Source: Thermoanaerobacterales bacterium (GTDB taxonomy: Bacteria; Bacillota; Thermosediminibacteria; Thermosediminibacterales; Tepidanaerobacteraceae). Taken from it: a stretch of 13,676 nucleotides of DNA. The stretch is taken from the NCBI GenBank assembly GCA_012839145.1, contig DUNY01000370.1, positions 1 to 13,676 of the forward strand, read 5' to 3'. A program made the position numbers and the translations under genes. The notes under the pieces are model-generated. The model did no database searches and was not told where the DNA came from. It was given only the letters and a program-made list of their open reading frames with translations. Of this stretch, positions 6,125 through 13,420 are shown piece by piece; position 1 is the stretch's first letter, and each line of letters begins with the position of its first letter.

Positions 6125-7293
6125 TGAAAGTAAGAACGGAATTATACTGGGAAAGTACTAACAAATACGGGGAAGAGCTCTGTGGAGACAAAGTAGAAGC
6201 AGTGCAAAGCAACGAAGAGACCATTATGGTAATGGCTGATGGTCTTGGCAGCGGAGTCAAAGCCAATATTCTTTCTACATTAACCACTAAAATAGCCGTG
6301 ACGATGCTGCGGCAAGGGGCAACAATTGAAGAAACGGTCAAGACTATAATGGCTACATTGCCAATATGCAAGGTACGCAAAATAGCCTATTCCACATTTA
6401 CCATCATAAGGGTGGACTCTGCCGGAAACTGCTACATTGCGGAATATGGCAATCCGGCGATTATTCTTTTACGGGAAGGCAGTGTTGTAAGACTGAAGGG
6501 GGTAACAAGGGAGATCGCAGGAAAGGAAGTTAAAGAATATCGTTTGAAGGTACAAAGGAATGATGTCTTTATTGCAATGAGTGATGGTGTGGTGCATGCA
6601 GGGGTAGAGGGCATATTAAATTTAGGGTGGCAATGGGAAAATATTGCCCAGTATATTGAAAAAGTGTCGAAAGTAGAACACACCATTGGCAGCCTTGTAA
6701 AATTGCTTTCCAGCGCCACCATGAATTTTTATATGGATAAACCTGGAGATGACGCTACAATAGCAGCACTCAAAATTATAGACCCTCAATTTGTAACTGT
6801 ATTTACCGGTCCACCTCAAAAACCTGAAGATGACCAAATAGTAGTAAAAAACCTTATGGAAAAACCGGGGAAAAAGGTGGTGTGTGGTGGCACCGCAGCT
6901 CAAATCACAGCTCGTGTTTTGGGTAGAGAGATAAAAACATCCACTGAATTTACAGTTCCCGAGATTCCCCCTATTGCTTGGATTAAGGGTATAGATCTCG
7001 TGACTGAAGGTGTTTTGACCTTGGCTCGCACACGAGAGCTTCTTATAAGATATATTGATCCCCATGCTCAATATAAGGAACTTCGACAACTGGAACAAAA
7101 GGACGGTGCTTCAAGGCTTGCAAGGATTCTCCTGGATGCTACGGATATTACTTTTCTTTTAGGCAAGGCTATAAATCCTGCCCACCAAAACCCCGATTTT
7201 CCCAAAGATCTTTCCATAAAAATTAATATTGTGAAGGAATTGGCAGAGATATTGGACAAAATGGGCAAACATATCGAAACTATTTACTATTAA
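6124..7293 (+). CDS. SpoIIE/PP2C-family protein serine/threonine phosphatase
   Basis: This 389-residue protein has a PP2C/SpoIIE phosphatase domain (about residues 1-217). Metal-binding motifs are visible at GD22K, AD39GLGSG, SD154GV and GD209D210ATIA, so it should be an active Mn/Mg-dependent Ser/Thr protein phosphatase. No membrane segment is present, unlike SpoIIE itself. The C-terminal 170 or so residues form an additional conserved-looking region with VVCGGTAAQI and GIDLVTEGVLTL, whose function I do not know. The start overlaps the hydrogenase stop by one base. Sensory hydrogenase genes next to PP2C-type phosphatase genes are a recurring arrangement in Clostridia and Thermotogales. The likely role is to dephosphorylate an unknown target in response to the hydrogenase/PAS signal. 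No matching kinase or anti-anti-sigma factor is in the window. The stop overlaps the stop of a convergent small gene. Confidence 0.87.
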   Translation: MKVRTELYWESTNKYGEELCGDKVEAVQSNEETIMVMADGLGSGVKANILSTLTTKIAVTMLRQGATIEETVKTIMATLPICKVRKIAYSTFTIIRVDSAGNCYIAEYGNPAIILLREGSVVRLKGVTREIAGKEVKEYRLKVQRNDVFIAMSDGVVHAGVEGILNLGWQWENIAQYIEKVSKVEHTIGSLVKLLSSATMNFYMDKPGDDATIAALKIIDPQFVTVFTGPPQKPEDDQIVVKNLMEKPGKKVVCGGTAAQITARVLGREIKTSTEFTVPEIPPIAWIKGIDLVTEGVLTLARTRELLIRYIDPHAQYKELRQLEQKDGASRLARILLDATDITFLLGKAINPAHQNPDFPKDLSIKINIVKELAEILDKMGKHIETIYY

Positions 7294-7478
7294 TTAAGTT
7301 TATCTTTCATCTTAAGCTTTACATCTTTTCTGGTGCCCGGAGGATTGCTTTCCTGTTGAGCCACCTGAGATTTTACTTCTCTAGGAGTTGGTCTGCCAGC
7401 CTGATTGAAAATATTGGGCCCTACCCTTTGCTGGGTAAAAGTCTTTTTTTGTACAAACGTTGTTTTTTTAATAGTCAT
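7290..7478 (-). CDS. Small basic protein of unknown function
   Basis: This 62-residue protein is rich in lysine, glutamine, threonine and proline, with no cysteine and no hydrophobic segment, so it is probably a soluble, partly disordered protein. I do not recognise a family. The frame extends nine codons further upstream to 7505, but a run of six G on the minus strand (7485-7490) lies 6 bases before the ATG at 7478, which makes that the likely start. Its last 4 bases overlap the end of the phosphatase gene on the other strand. It follows the small cysteine-rich gene by about 24 bases and is probably co-transcribed with it. Confidence 0.6.
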   Translation of the reverse strand: MTIKKTTFVQKKTFTQQRVGPNIFNQAGRPTPREVKSQVAQQESNPPGTRKDVKLKMKDKLN

Positions 7479-7484
7479 ATCAAT

Positions 7485-7490
7485 CCCCCC
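7485..7490 (-). promoter_or_regulatory. Ribosome binding site for the 62-residue protein
   Basis: GGGGGG on the minus strand, 6 bases upstream of ATG 7478. It lies inside the longer open frame and argues for the shorter start. Confidence 0.5.
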
Positions 7491-7501
7491 ATTTTTTAAT
7501 G

Positions 7502-7699
7502 TCAAGTCTGATCAAGGCTCGATAAAACCTTGTCAAAAAGGTCTATATTACATCTGCTATCTTCCCAATGAATACAAGTTTCACAACTCACATCTTTTTC
7601 GATGTTTTCCGCAGCCAGTACCCATGAAGTACTACCGGCTTGAATGTATCCCGGGCACATTTCACCTACGGAACGAAGCTGCATTTTGCTGACCATCAT
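7502..7699 (-). CDS. Small four-cysteine protein of unknown function
   Basis: This 65-residue protein carries four cysteines, C15, C39, C42 and C50, the last three in CETCIHWEDSRC. The pattern suggests a small metal or iron-sulfur site. The C-terminal DLFDKVLSSLDQT looks like a conserved tail, although I cannot assign a family. A strong GGGAGG (minus strand, 7707-7712) lies 7 bases before the first ATG and 10 bases before a second ATG, so the first is preferred. It is probably the first gene of a two-gene minus-strand unit. I found no clear promoter, since the upstream region is very AT-rich and shared with the divergent FmdB gene. Confidence 0.68.
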   Translation of the reverse strand: MMVSKMQLRSVGEMCPGYIQAGSTSWVLAAENIEKDVSCETCIHWEDSRCNIDLFDKVLSSLDQT

Positions 7700-7832
7700 A
7701 TAACAACCTCCCTAAAATTTGATTACTGTACTTATTGTTTGATAAAATACGTAAATTATTAAAAAAAATGTGGTTAAGACCTTTTATATTTAGCGTAATT
7801 ATTATATAATATATATAAATTACATCAAAGGT

Positions 7833-7844
7833 TAAAGGCCTTTA
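7833..7844. repeat. 12-base perfect palindrome upstream of the FmdB-like gene
   Basis: TAAAGGCCTTTA is a perfect palindrome about 49 bases before the ATG at 7893. A related imperfect copy (TTAAGACCTTTTA) lies at 7774-7786, on the other side of an AT-rich block containing TATAAT at 7805-7810. It may be an operator, but a chance AT-rich palindrome cannot be excluded. Confidence 0.4.
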
Positions 7845-7892
7845 TATATATTTTTAGTTTAAGACGAATAAATATATACGGAGGTTTCGGAT

Positions 7893-8102
7893 ATGCCCAT
7901 TTATGAGTTTAAATGTACGGACTGTAACCATAAGTTCGAAGAACTTATTAATTTTTCCGAAAAAGACAAGAAGGTTCATTGTCCAAAATGTAAGAGCCAC
8001 AATATAAAAAAGGCTTTTTCTGTTTTTGGAACATCAGTGGCTCGTGGGGATAGTTCATCTTGCCCCTCAGCACCTTCTTGCGGTGGAACTGGATTTGGGT
8101 GA
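7893..8102 (+). CDS. FmdB-family zinc ribbon protein
   Basis: This 69-residue protein begins MPIYEFKC and has the FmdB-type zinc ribbon, with two knuckles C8-x2-C11 and C30-x2-C33 expected to bind one zinc ion. The tail, with C56 and C62 in a Ser/Gly/Pro-rich segment ending in GTGFG, is typical of the family. FmdB was named as a putative regulator near formamidase genes, but the function of most members is unknown. Protein or nucleic acid binding is only a general expectation from the ribbon. The ATG follows GGAGG with good spacing. The gene stands alone: it is divergent from the two small minus-strand genes and closed by a strong terminator. Confidence 0.9.
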   Translation: MPIYEFKCTDCNHKFEELINFSEKDKKVHCPKCKSHNIKKAFSVFGTSVARGDSSSCPSAPSCGGTGFG

Positions 8103-8133
8103 GCTGTAAACTAAAAAACCCTCGGGTAGGGAG

Positions 8134-8158
8134 AACTCCGGCAAAGCCGGAGTTTTTT
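8134..8158 (+). terminator. Strong intrinsic terminator after the FmdB-like gene
   Basis: AACTCCGGC (8134-8142) and GCCGGAGTT (8146-8154) form a perfect 9-pair stem with an AAA loop, followed by a T-run. Confidence 0.92.
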
Positions 8159-8183
8159 ATTTAAACCTATACTATATTGATTA

Positions 8184-8212
8184 TTGATGGGCTTATATGG
8201 TTGTGATAAAAT
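8184..8212 (+). promoter_or_regulatory. Promoter of the sodium symporter gene
   Basis: TTGATG at 8184-8189 and TAAAAT at 8207-8212 are separated by 17 bases, and a TG dinucleotide one base before the -10 makes it an extended -10 promoter. It lies between the upstream terminator and the symporter start. Confidence 0.65.
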
Positions 8213-8251
8213 TAATGTTGTTAGAATAACTATAAATTAGGGGGGAGCTAT

Positions 8252-9613
8252 TTGCAAAACAGGGATAAATTCACAACAAGCCGTGGAGTAATGACCGCAA
8301 CTCTTGGTTCGGCCGTAGGACTCGGAAATATATGGAAATTTCCTTATTTCACAGGTAAAAATGGAGGAGCAGCTTTTATTATTATTTACTTGATTTGTGT
8401 AGTGCTTGCCGGTCTTCCTGTTATGATTTCCGAATTTGTCATCGGAAGACGGGCTAATTCAAATCCCGTAGGAGCGTTTAAAAAATTAGCACCGGGAACG
8501 GCCTGGCACGCAATCGGCTACTCAGGTATCGCAGCTTCATTTTTAATCATGCTTTTTTATACTGGTGTGGCTGGGTGGGTGTATTCCTATATATTTCGAG
8601 CCATAAGCGGTAATTTCATCAACGCAAGTCCAGAGATCACTAGAGAGGTTTTTGGAAAACTGATAACCAGCAGTTATGAGCCAATAATATGGCAGATTAT
8701 CGTTCTTGTCGTAGTCAGTTCCATTATAATTGCCGGGGTGCAAAAGGGCATAGAGAGAATGACCAAAGCTTTAATGCCTTTATTATTTGTACTGTTGTTA
8801 TTATGTGATATCAGGGCTCTTACTTTACCGGGAGCTCTAAACGGAGTAGAGTTTTTATTCAAACCGGATTTTACCAAGCTTACCAGAGAAGTTGTTATCA
8901 TAGCTTTAGGTCTGGCCTTTTTTAAGTTATCAGTGGGCATGGGGACAATGGTGACCTATGGAAGTTACTTTGATAAGACTCAAAACTTACCCGGCACTGC
9001 TGTAAAGGTAGCCCTATCAGATATTTTGGTATCCATGATGGCCGGTCTTGCAATATTCCCAGCGGTTTTTGCTTTTGGCTTTGAACCGGATGCAGGCCCA
9101 GGACTGTTATTTATTACGATTCCTATGGTTTTTAGTAAAATGCCCTTAGGTAACATTTTATTGGCAATATTTTTTTTGTTGACAGCTATAGCTGCCACCA
9201 CTGCCATGATGTCCCTTTTGGAAGTACCTGTGGCCTATTTAGTAGAGGAAAAGGGCTGTCCTCGTACAAAAGCCACTCTAATGTCTGCTGCAACAATAGC
9301 TCTCTTGGGTTCCACCGCATCCCTTTCAGCTGATACAGGTTCACTCTTGGGAGGCATAAAGATTTTCGGCAAGACTTTCTTCGATCTCTATGACTATATA
9401 TCTTCCAATATCTTAATGCCCATGGGTGGCTTGTTTACGGTCATATTTATTGTTTGGGTTTTAGGTAAAACCAACCTTGAAAGGGAACTTTCCAACAATG
9501 GACGATTAAATAATGAAAGTGTTGTAAACTTGTTTTATATAATCGTAAAATATATTTCACCTTTGTTAATTATCCTTATCTTCTTAGATTCCATAGGTAT
9601 TTTGAAGTTCTAA
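8252..9613 (+). CDS. Sodium-dependent transporter, NSS/SNF family (LeuT fold)
   Basis: This 453-residue membrane protein is a neurotransmitter:sodium symporter homologue, expected to import an amino acid or related compound with Na+. The TM1 signature is clear: GSAVGLGNIWKFPYFTGKNGGAAF (about residues 19-42), with the unwound glycine-rich stretch that binds substrate and sodium. TM6 has the matching motif KLSVGMGTMVTYGSYF. About eleven hydrophobic segments can be counted, the usual number in bacterial members of this length. By eye-alignment of TM7 to LeuT, a serine (near residue 261) replaces the glutamate that substitutes for chloride in LeuT; this alignment is tentative. The substrate cannot be read from the sequence. 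The start is TTG behind GGGGGGAG with a short 4-base gap. The gene has its own promoter and terminator and appears monocistronic. Confidence 0.9.
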   Translation: MQNRDKFTTSRGVMTATLGSAVGLGNIWKFPYFTGKNGGAAFIIIYLICVVLAGLPVMISEFVIGRRANSNPVGAFKKLAPGTAWHAIGYSGIAASFLIMLFYTGVAGWVYSYIFRAISGNFINASPEITREVFGKLITSSYEPIIWQIIVLVVVSSIIIAGVQKGIERMTKALMPLLFVLLLLCDIRALTLPGALNGVEFLFKPDFTKLTREVVIIALGLAFFKLSVGMGTMVTYGSYFDKTQNLPGTAVKVALSDILVSMMAGLAIFPAVFAFGFEPDAGPGLLFITIPMVFSKMPLGNILLAIFFLLTAIAATTAMMSLLEVPVAYLVEEKGCPRTKATLMSAATIALLGSTASLSADTGSLLGGIKIFGKTFFDLYDYISSNILMPMGGLFTVIFIVWVLGKTNLERELSNNGRLNNESVVNLFYIIVKYISPLLIILIFLDSIGILKF

Positions 9614-9644
9614 TAAAGATAATTATATTTCGTTTTATAATATT

Positions 9645-9676
9645 AAAAAGCCTTGATGTAATATCAAGGCTTTTTT
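9645..9676 (+). terminator. Intrinsic terminator after the symporter gene
   Basis: AAAAAGCCTTGAT (9645-9657) and ATCAAGGCTTTTT (9663-9675) form a perfect 13-pair stem with a 5-base loop, ending in a T-run. Confidence 0.92.
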
Positions 9677-9744
9677 CGAAAAGACAACTATGTGGAATAC
9701 AAGTAGTTGAAAGGTGCAAATGGCTTTTTTTCAGCGTTTTCATA

Positions 9745-9753
9745 TGCTATAAT
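9745..9753 (+). promoter_or_regulatory. Extended -10 promoter of the mrfAB operon
   Basis: TGCTATAAT contains a perfect -10 hexamer (9748-9753) and the TG of an extended -10. The -35 region is only a T-run (around 9725-9730), so the extended -10 probably carries recognition. I see no LexA/DinR-type box (CGAAC-N4-GTTCG) nearby. Confidence 0.6.
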
Positions 9754-9783
9754 AAAGGACAAAGCTGGGGAGAGGTGGCATAA

Positions 9784-12042
9784 ATGAATTTAGAGCAAAT
9801 CATGGACATGTTAAAGACCCAGGAGCGTTTGGCAAAGAACATAACTCATTGGGCAGTCATTCCCGAAAAGCCCGGTGAATATGAGGCCTTTCCGGAATAC
9901 TTGAGTCCAAAACTGATTTCAGCCTTGAAGAAAAAAGGTATACATAGGCTTTACTCCCACCAGCGAAGGGCCCTGGATGAAGTGATGGCAAATAATGATA
10001 TTACGGTGGTAACACCCACGGCTTCTGGTAAGTCCCTTTGCTATAATCTACCGGTGCTCAATGCCATCCTTGCCGATAAAAATGCCCGAGCAATATATCT
10101 TTTTCCCACCAAAGCTCTTTCCCAGGATCAGGTGTCAGAGCTTATGGATATTGTAGATGAAATGGAAGAAGACATTAAAACCTTCACTTATGATGGCGAT
10201 ACCCCCGTCAATGCACGGGTAGCTATAAGAAAAGATGGGCATATTGTGGTAACAAATCCGGATATGCTGCATACAGGCATATTGCCCCATCATACCAAGT
10301 GGATGAAACTTTTTACCAATCTAAAGTATATTGTGATAGATGAAATACATATATACAGAGGAATCTTCGGTAGTCATACCGCTAATTTGCTTAGAAGACT
10401 TCATAGAATATGCAAGTTTTACGGTTCAAACCCCATTTTTATTTGCTGTTCGGCTACCATAGCCAATCCACGGGAACTTTCGGAAAAAATCACTCAAAAG
10501 CCCATGGTATTAATTGACCAAAATGGTGCACCAGCCGGTGAAAAGAACATTATTTTTTATAATCCCCCTGTTGTAAACCGACAACTGGGAATTCGGCGTA
10601 GCAGCTTATTGGAGGCGAAAACCATTGCTTTAGGTTTTTTAAAGAACAGGGTTCAAACCATAACTTTTGCCAGAAGTCGTTTAGCTGTAGAGGTAATGCT
10701 CACGTACCTGCAGGAAGAGATGAAAAATTTACACGGCGGAAGAAACTCGATAAGGGGGTACCGAGGCGGTTATTTACCCAAAGAGCGTCGAGCGATTGAA
10801 AAAGGCCTTAGGGAAGGGAAAATCCTTGGAGTGGTCAGCACCAATGCTTTAGAGCTAGGCATAGATATAGGCAATCTGGATGTTAGTATTATAACAGGCT
10901 ATCCCGGCTCAGTTGCCAGCACATGGCAGCAGGCCGGTAGAGCCGGACGAAGAAGCTCGGTGTCAGCATCAATTCTGGTGGCTTCAAGCAGTCCGCTGGA
11001 TCAATTCATAATTAACCATCCGGAGTATTTTTTCGAAGCCTCTCCGGAACATGGTCTGATAAACCCGGACAATCTTTATATTCTGGTAAGCCATATAAAA
11101 TGTGCAGCCTTTGAACTGCCCTTTTCTGACGGTGAGATCTTCGGCGGAGAAAACATAGATGAGATTTTAGCCTTTTTGGAGGGAGAAAGAATTCTCCGGC
11201 ATGTGGGAGGACGTTGGCATTGGATGGCCGAATCCTTCCCTGCTGAAGAAATCAGTCTGCGAAGTGCCTCAATGGAAAACTTTGTTATAACCGATATTAC
11301 CGAAGGCGCCAAAGTTATAGGGGAAGTGGACCGCAGCAGTGCCCCTATGTTGATTCATGAGGAGGCCATATATATTCATGCAGGGCAGCAATACCAGGTG
11401 GAAAAACTGGATTACGAAGAAAAGAAGGCTTATGTGAGAAAAGTGGATGTAGATTACTATACAGATGCAAATTTTGCCGTAGAAATAAAGGTTTTGGATG
11501 TATTTCGACAAAAGGCTGACAACAATCAGCAGAATTACATGGGAGAAGTAATGGTTACAAGCTTGGCTACCATGTTTAAGAAGATAAAATTTTTCACCCA
11601 TGAAAACCTAGGCTTCGGTCCCATACATCTTCCACCTGAAGAAATGCACACAACGGCGTACTGGCTGTCAATTCCCGAGAATACCGGTGATCTTTCCAGG
11701 GATGAAATTGAGTCGGGTCTTTTGGGATTGTGCAATGTCATGGTAAATATAGCTCCACTTTATCTTATGTGTGATCCCAGGGATGTGCGGGGAGTTGTAC
11801 AAATCAAATCACCTTTTACCCAAAAGCCCACAATATATATTTACGACAACTTTCCGGGAGGTGTAGGCTTTTCGGAAAAGCTGTATGATATGGAAGATCA
11901 GCTGTTAAAAGCGGCCCGACAGGTTATAATGGAATGTGACTGTGAAGACGGGTGCCCATCTTGTGTGGGGCCCTATGAAGAAGTGGGTCACGGCAGCAAA
12001 ACCTTTGCCTTAAAAATTATAAAAGGGGTGCTTTCCGATTGA
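9784..12042 (+). CDS. mrfA: DEAD/DEAH-box helicase with DUF1998 (MrfA/YprA)
   Basis: This 752-residue protein is an ATP-dependent superfamily 2 DNA helicase matching MrfA (YprA), which in Bacillus subtilis works with MrfB to repair mitomycin C lesions outside the classical excision pathways. Helicase motifs appear in order: TPTASGK83S (Walker A), D186EIH (Walker B), S223AT (motif III), and Q383AGRAGRR (motif VI) preceded by ALELGIDIG (motif V). The C-terminal DUF1998 domain has the zinc-binding set C718, C720, C724 and C727 in ECDCEDGCPSC. The length is close to the Bacillus protein (about 750), so it appears intact. The ATG follows an AGAGGTGG ribosome binding site. The exonuclease gene overlaps its stop by four bases, so the two are translationally coupled. 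The DNA substrate in this organism is inferred from Bacillus. Confidence 0.93.
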   Translation: MNLEQIMDMLKTQERLAKNITHWAVIPEKPGEYEAFPEYLSPKLISALKKKGIHRLYSHQRRALDEVMANNDITVVTPTASGKSLCYNLPVLNAILADKNARAIYLFPTKALSQDQVSELMDIVDEMEEDIKTFTYDGDTPVNARVAIRKDGHIVVTNPDMLHTGILPHHTKWMKLFTNLKYIVIDEIHIYRGIFGSHTANLLRRLHRICKFYGSNPIFICCSATIANPRELSEKITQKPMVLIDQNGAPAGEKNIIFYNPPVVNRQLGIRRSSLLEAKTIALGFLKNRVQTITFARSRLAVEVMLTYLQEEMKNLHGGRNSIRGYRGGYLPKERRAIEKGLREGKILGVVSTNALELGIDIGNLDVSIITGYPGSVASTWQQAGRAGRRSSVSASILVASSSPLDQFIINHPEYFFEASPEHGLINPDNLYILVSHIKCAAFELPFSDGEIFGGENIDEILAFLEGERILRHVGGRWHWMAESFPAEEISLRSASMENFVITDITEGAKVIGEVDRSSAPMLIHEEAIYIHAGQQYQVEKLDYEEKKAYVRKVDVDYYTDANFAVEIKVLDVFRQKADNNQQNYMGEVMVTSLATMFKKIKFFTHENLGFGPIHLPPEEMHTTAYWLSIPENTGDLSRDEIESGLLGLCNVMVNIAPLYLMCDPRDVRGVVQIKSPFTQKPTIYIYDNFPGGVGFSEKLYDMEDQLLKAARQVIMECDCEDGCPSCVGPYEEVGHGSKTFALKIIKGVLSD

Positions 12043-13307
12043 ATCTTTCGGAAAAGTTGAGGACTTTCATATCTGGTAAACATACCGGAAATATAAATAC
12101 AGATGGACATGCAGAGGATAAAGACCACTATCCGGTTATGGAAAAAATACTTGAAGCAACAATGGTTAATACACCACTTGGTGAGCATTTTGTTGTGGAA
12201 AAAACCTATAAAAGCTGTTACATGCACGGTGAAATAAAGCTGGATTCCGTCTTTAATATTTCCCCGGAAATATTAAAGCTCATTGCAAAGAACAGCGTTT
12301 TTGAAAGCTTAGATTTTTCCCGAGCGGTATTCATCGATACTGAAACTACCGGACTTGCAGGGGGTACCGGAACATTGGCATTTTTAATCGGTGTCGGATT
12401 TTTTGAAGGCAATGATTTTAAAATCACCCAGTATTTTATCAGTGATTATGATGAAGAAGCTGCAGCTTTATACAGTCTGAGCGGATTGCTAAAAAACTTT
12501 GACAGCATGGTGAGTTTTAACGGCAAATCCTTTGATATACCATTACTCTCTACACGATACATGCTTAACCGTATAGAAAACCCGCTGGAAAAAACCTTTC
12601 ACCTTGATTTGTTGGCTTGTGCCCGGAGGCTTTATAGAGAGCGTTTGGAAAGCGTGAGCCTTTCATCCCTTGAGACAAACCTCCTGTCCCTTGAGCGGGA
12701 AGGTGATATACCGGGATATGAAATTCCATCGGTATATTTTAAGTTTTTAAGGGATAAGAACCCCTATCCAATAAAGCCTATATTTTATCACAATCGCATG
12801 GATATCCTATCAATGGTAACATTGACAGTTAACATGGCTAAATCTTTCAAAGCTCCTTTTGACTCGAGAAATTGTGCCAATCAAGATTATTACTGTTTAG
12901 GCAGAGTTTTCGAAGATATGAGGATGTTTGAGCAAAGTATCAAATGTTATCAAAAAGCTCTAAATGTATCAGGGGTCCGGAAAAGATCTTACACACAGCT
13001 CTCCTTACTCTATAAGCGATTGGATCATTGGCAGGAGGCTGAAAGTCTTTGGATAGACATGGCTAAAAGTAATATTAATACAATATTTGCATTGGTGGAA
13101 TTGGCTAAGTACTACGAACATAAGCTCAAAGATTATGACAAAGCTGCTCAAATAACCCAAAAAGCTTTGGAAACGGTCTATAAGAAAAGAACACTTGTCG
13201 GATATTCTTTAAAAGATGAAATTGCTGAACTAAAAAAACGTCTTGAGCGAATTAAACGCAAACGGGAAAAACATCAATCTCAATCCATAATAGAAGAAGC
13301 CTATTAA
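12039..13307 (+). CDS. mrfB: DnaQ-like exonuclease with TPR repeats (MrfB/YprB)
   Basis: This 422-residue protein matches MrfB (YprB), the metal-dependent exonuclease partner of MrfA in mitomycin repair. The DEDD-type nuclease core is visible: D100-T-E102-T for motif I, N161-GKSF-D166 for motif II, and H251-NRM-D255 for motif III, giving the four acidic ligands with one more aspartate expected between (for example in FHLDLLACARR). After residue about 285, helical repeats such as YYCLGRVFEDMRMFEQSIKC and QLSLLYKRLDHWQEAESLW form TPR units that probably bind MrfA or other partners. The tail is a very basic helix (KKRLERIKRKREK). The start is TTG at 12039, overlapping the mrfA stop, with an AGGGGTG ribosome binding site inside mrfA. 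The first hundred residues before motif I include a region that does not resemble a known domain. A hairpin terminator follows downstream. Confidence 0.92.
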   Translation: MNLSEKLRTFISGKHTGNINTDGHAEDKDHYPVMEKILEATMVNTPLGEHFVVEKTYKSCYMHGEIKLDSVFNISPEILKLIAKNSVFESLDFSRAVFIDTETTGLAGGTGTLAFLIGVGFFEGNDFKITQYFISDYDEEAAALYSLSGLLKNFDSMVSFNGKSFDIPLLSTRYMLNRIENPLEKTFHLDLLACARRLYRERLESVSLSSLETNLLSLEREGDIPGYEIPSVYFKFLRDKNPYPIKPIFYHNRMDILSMVTLTVNMAKSFKAPFDSRNCANQDYYCLGRVFEDMRMFEQSIKCYQKALNVSGVRKRSYTQLSLLYKRLDHWQEAESLWIDMAKSNINTIFALVELAKYYEHKLKDYDKAAQITQKALETVYKKRTLVGYSLKDEIAELKKRLERIKRKREKHQSQSIIEEAY

Positions 13308-13342
13308 CCAATAAGCCACTATAAACTCAATCAATTCTAAAT

Positions 13343-13383
13343 AAGGGGACATGGGTATTGCCCATAAGATAGTGTTCCTTTTT
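13343..13383 (+). terminator. Probable intrinsic terminator of the mrfAB operon
   Basis: An inner perfect hairpin ATGGG-TATTG-CCCAT (13351-13365) sits within an outer stem that pairs AAGGGGACA with TGTTCCTT, with one bulged G and one G-T pair, followed by a T-run. Confidence 0.7.
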
Positions 13384-13388
13384 ATAAA

Positions 13389-13403
13389 CTAAAATAATTT
13401 TAG
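13389..13403. repeat. 15-base inverted repeat before the DUF2148 ribosome binding site
   Basis: CTAAAAT-A-ATTTTAG is a perfect inverted repeat with one central base. It ends just before the AAGGAGG ribosome binding site (13404-13410) and could be an operator or a small leader hairpin, or a chance AT-rich palindrome. Confidence 0.4.
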
Positions 13404-13420
13404 AAGGAGGCATAATATTT

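Noticed and set aside
8201..8223. A second Rex-like site near TTGTGATAAAATTAATG upstream of the symporter
   Set aside because: Only one half-site matches, the right half shows no TTCACAA-like sequence, and the bases are explained by the extended -10 promoter.
11076..11741. Minus-strand open frames within the helicase gene
   Set aside because: They are antisense to a continuous, fully conserved helicase/DUF1998 frame and have no independent support.
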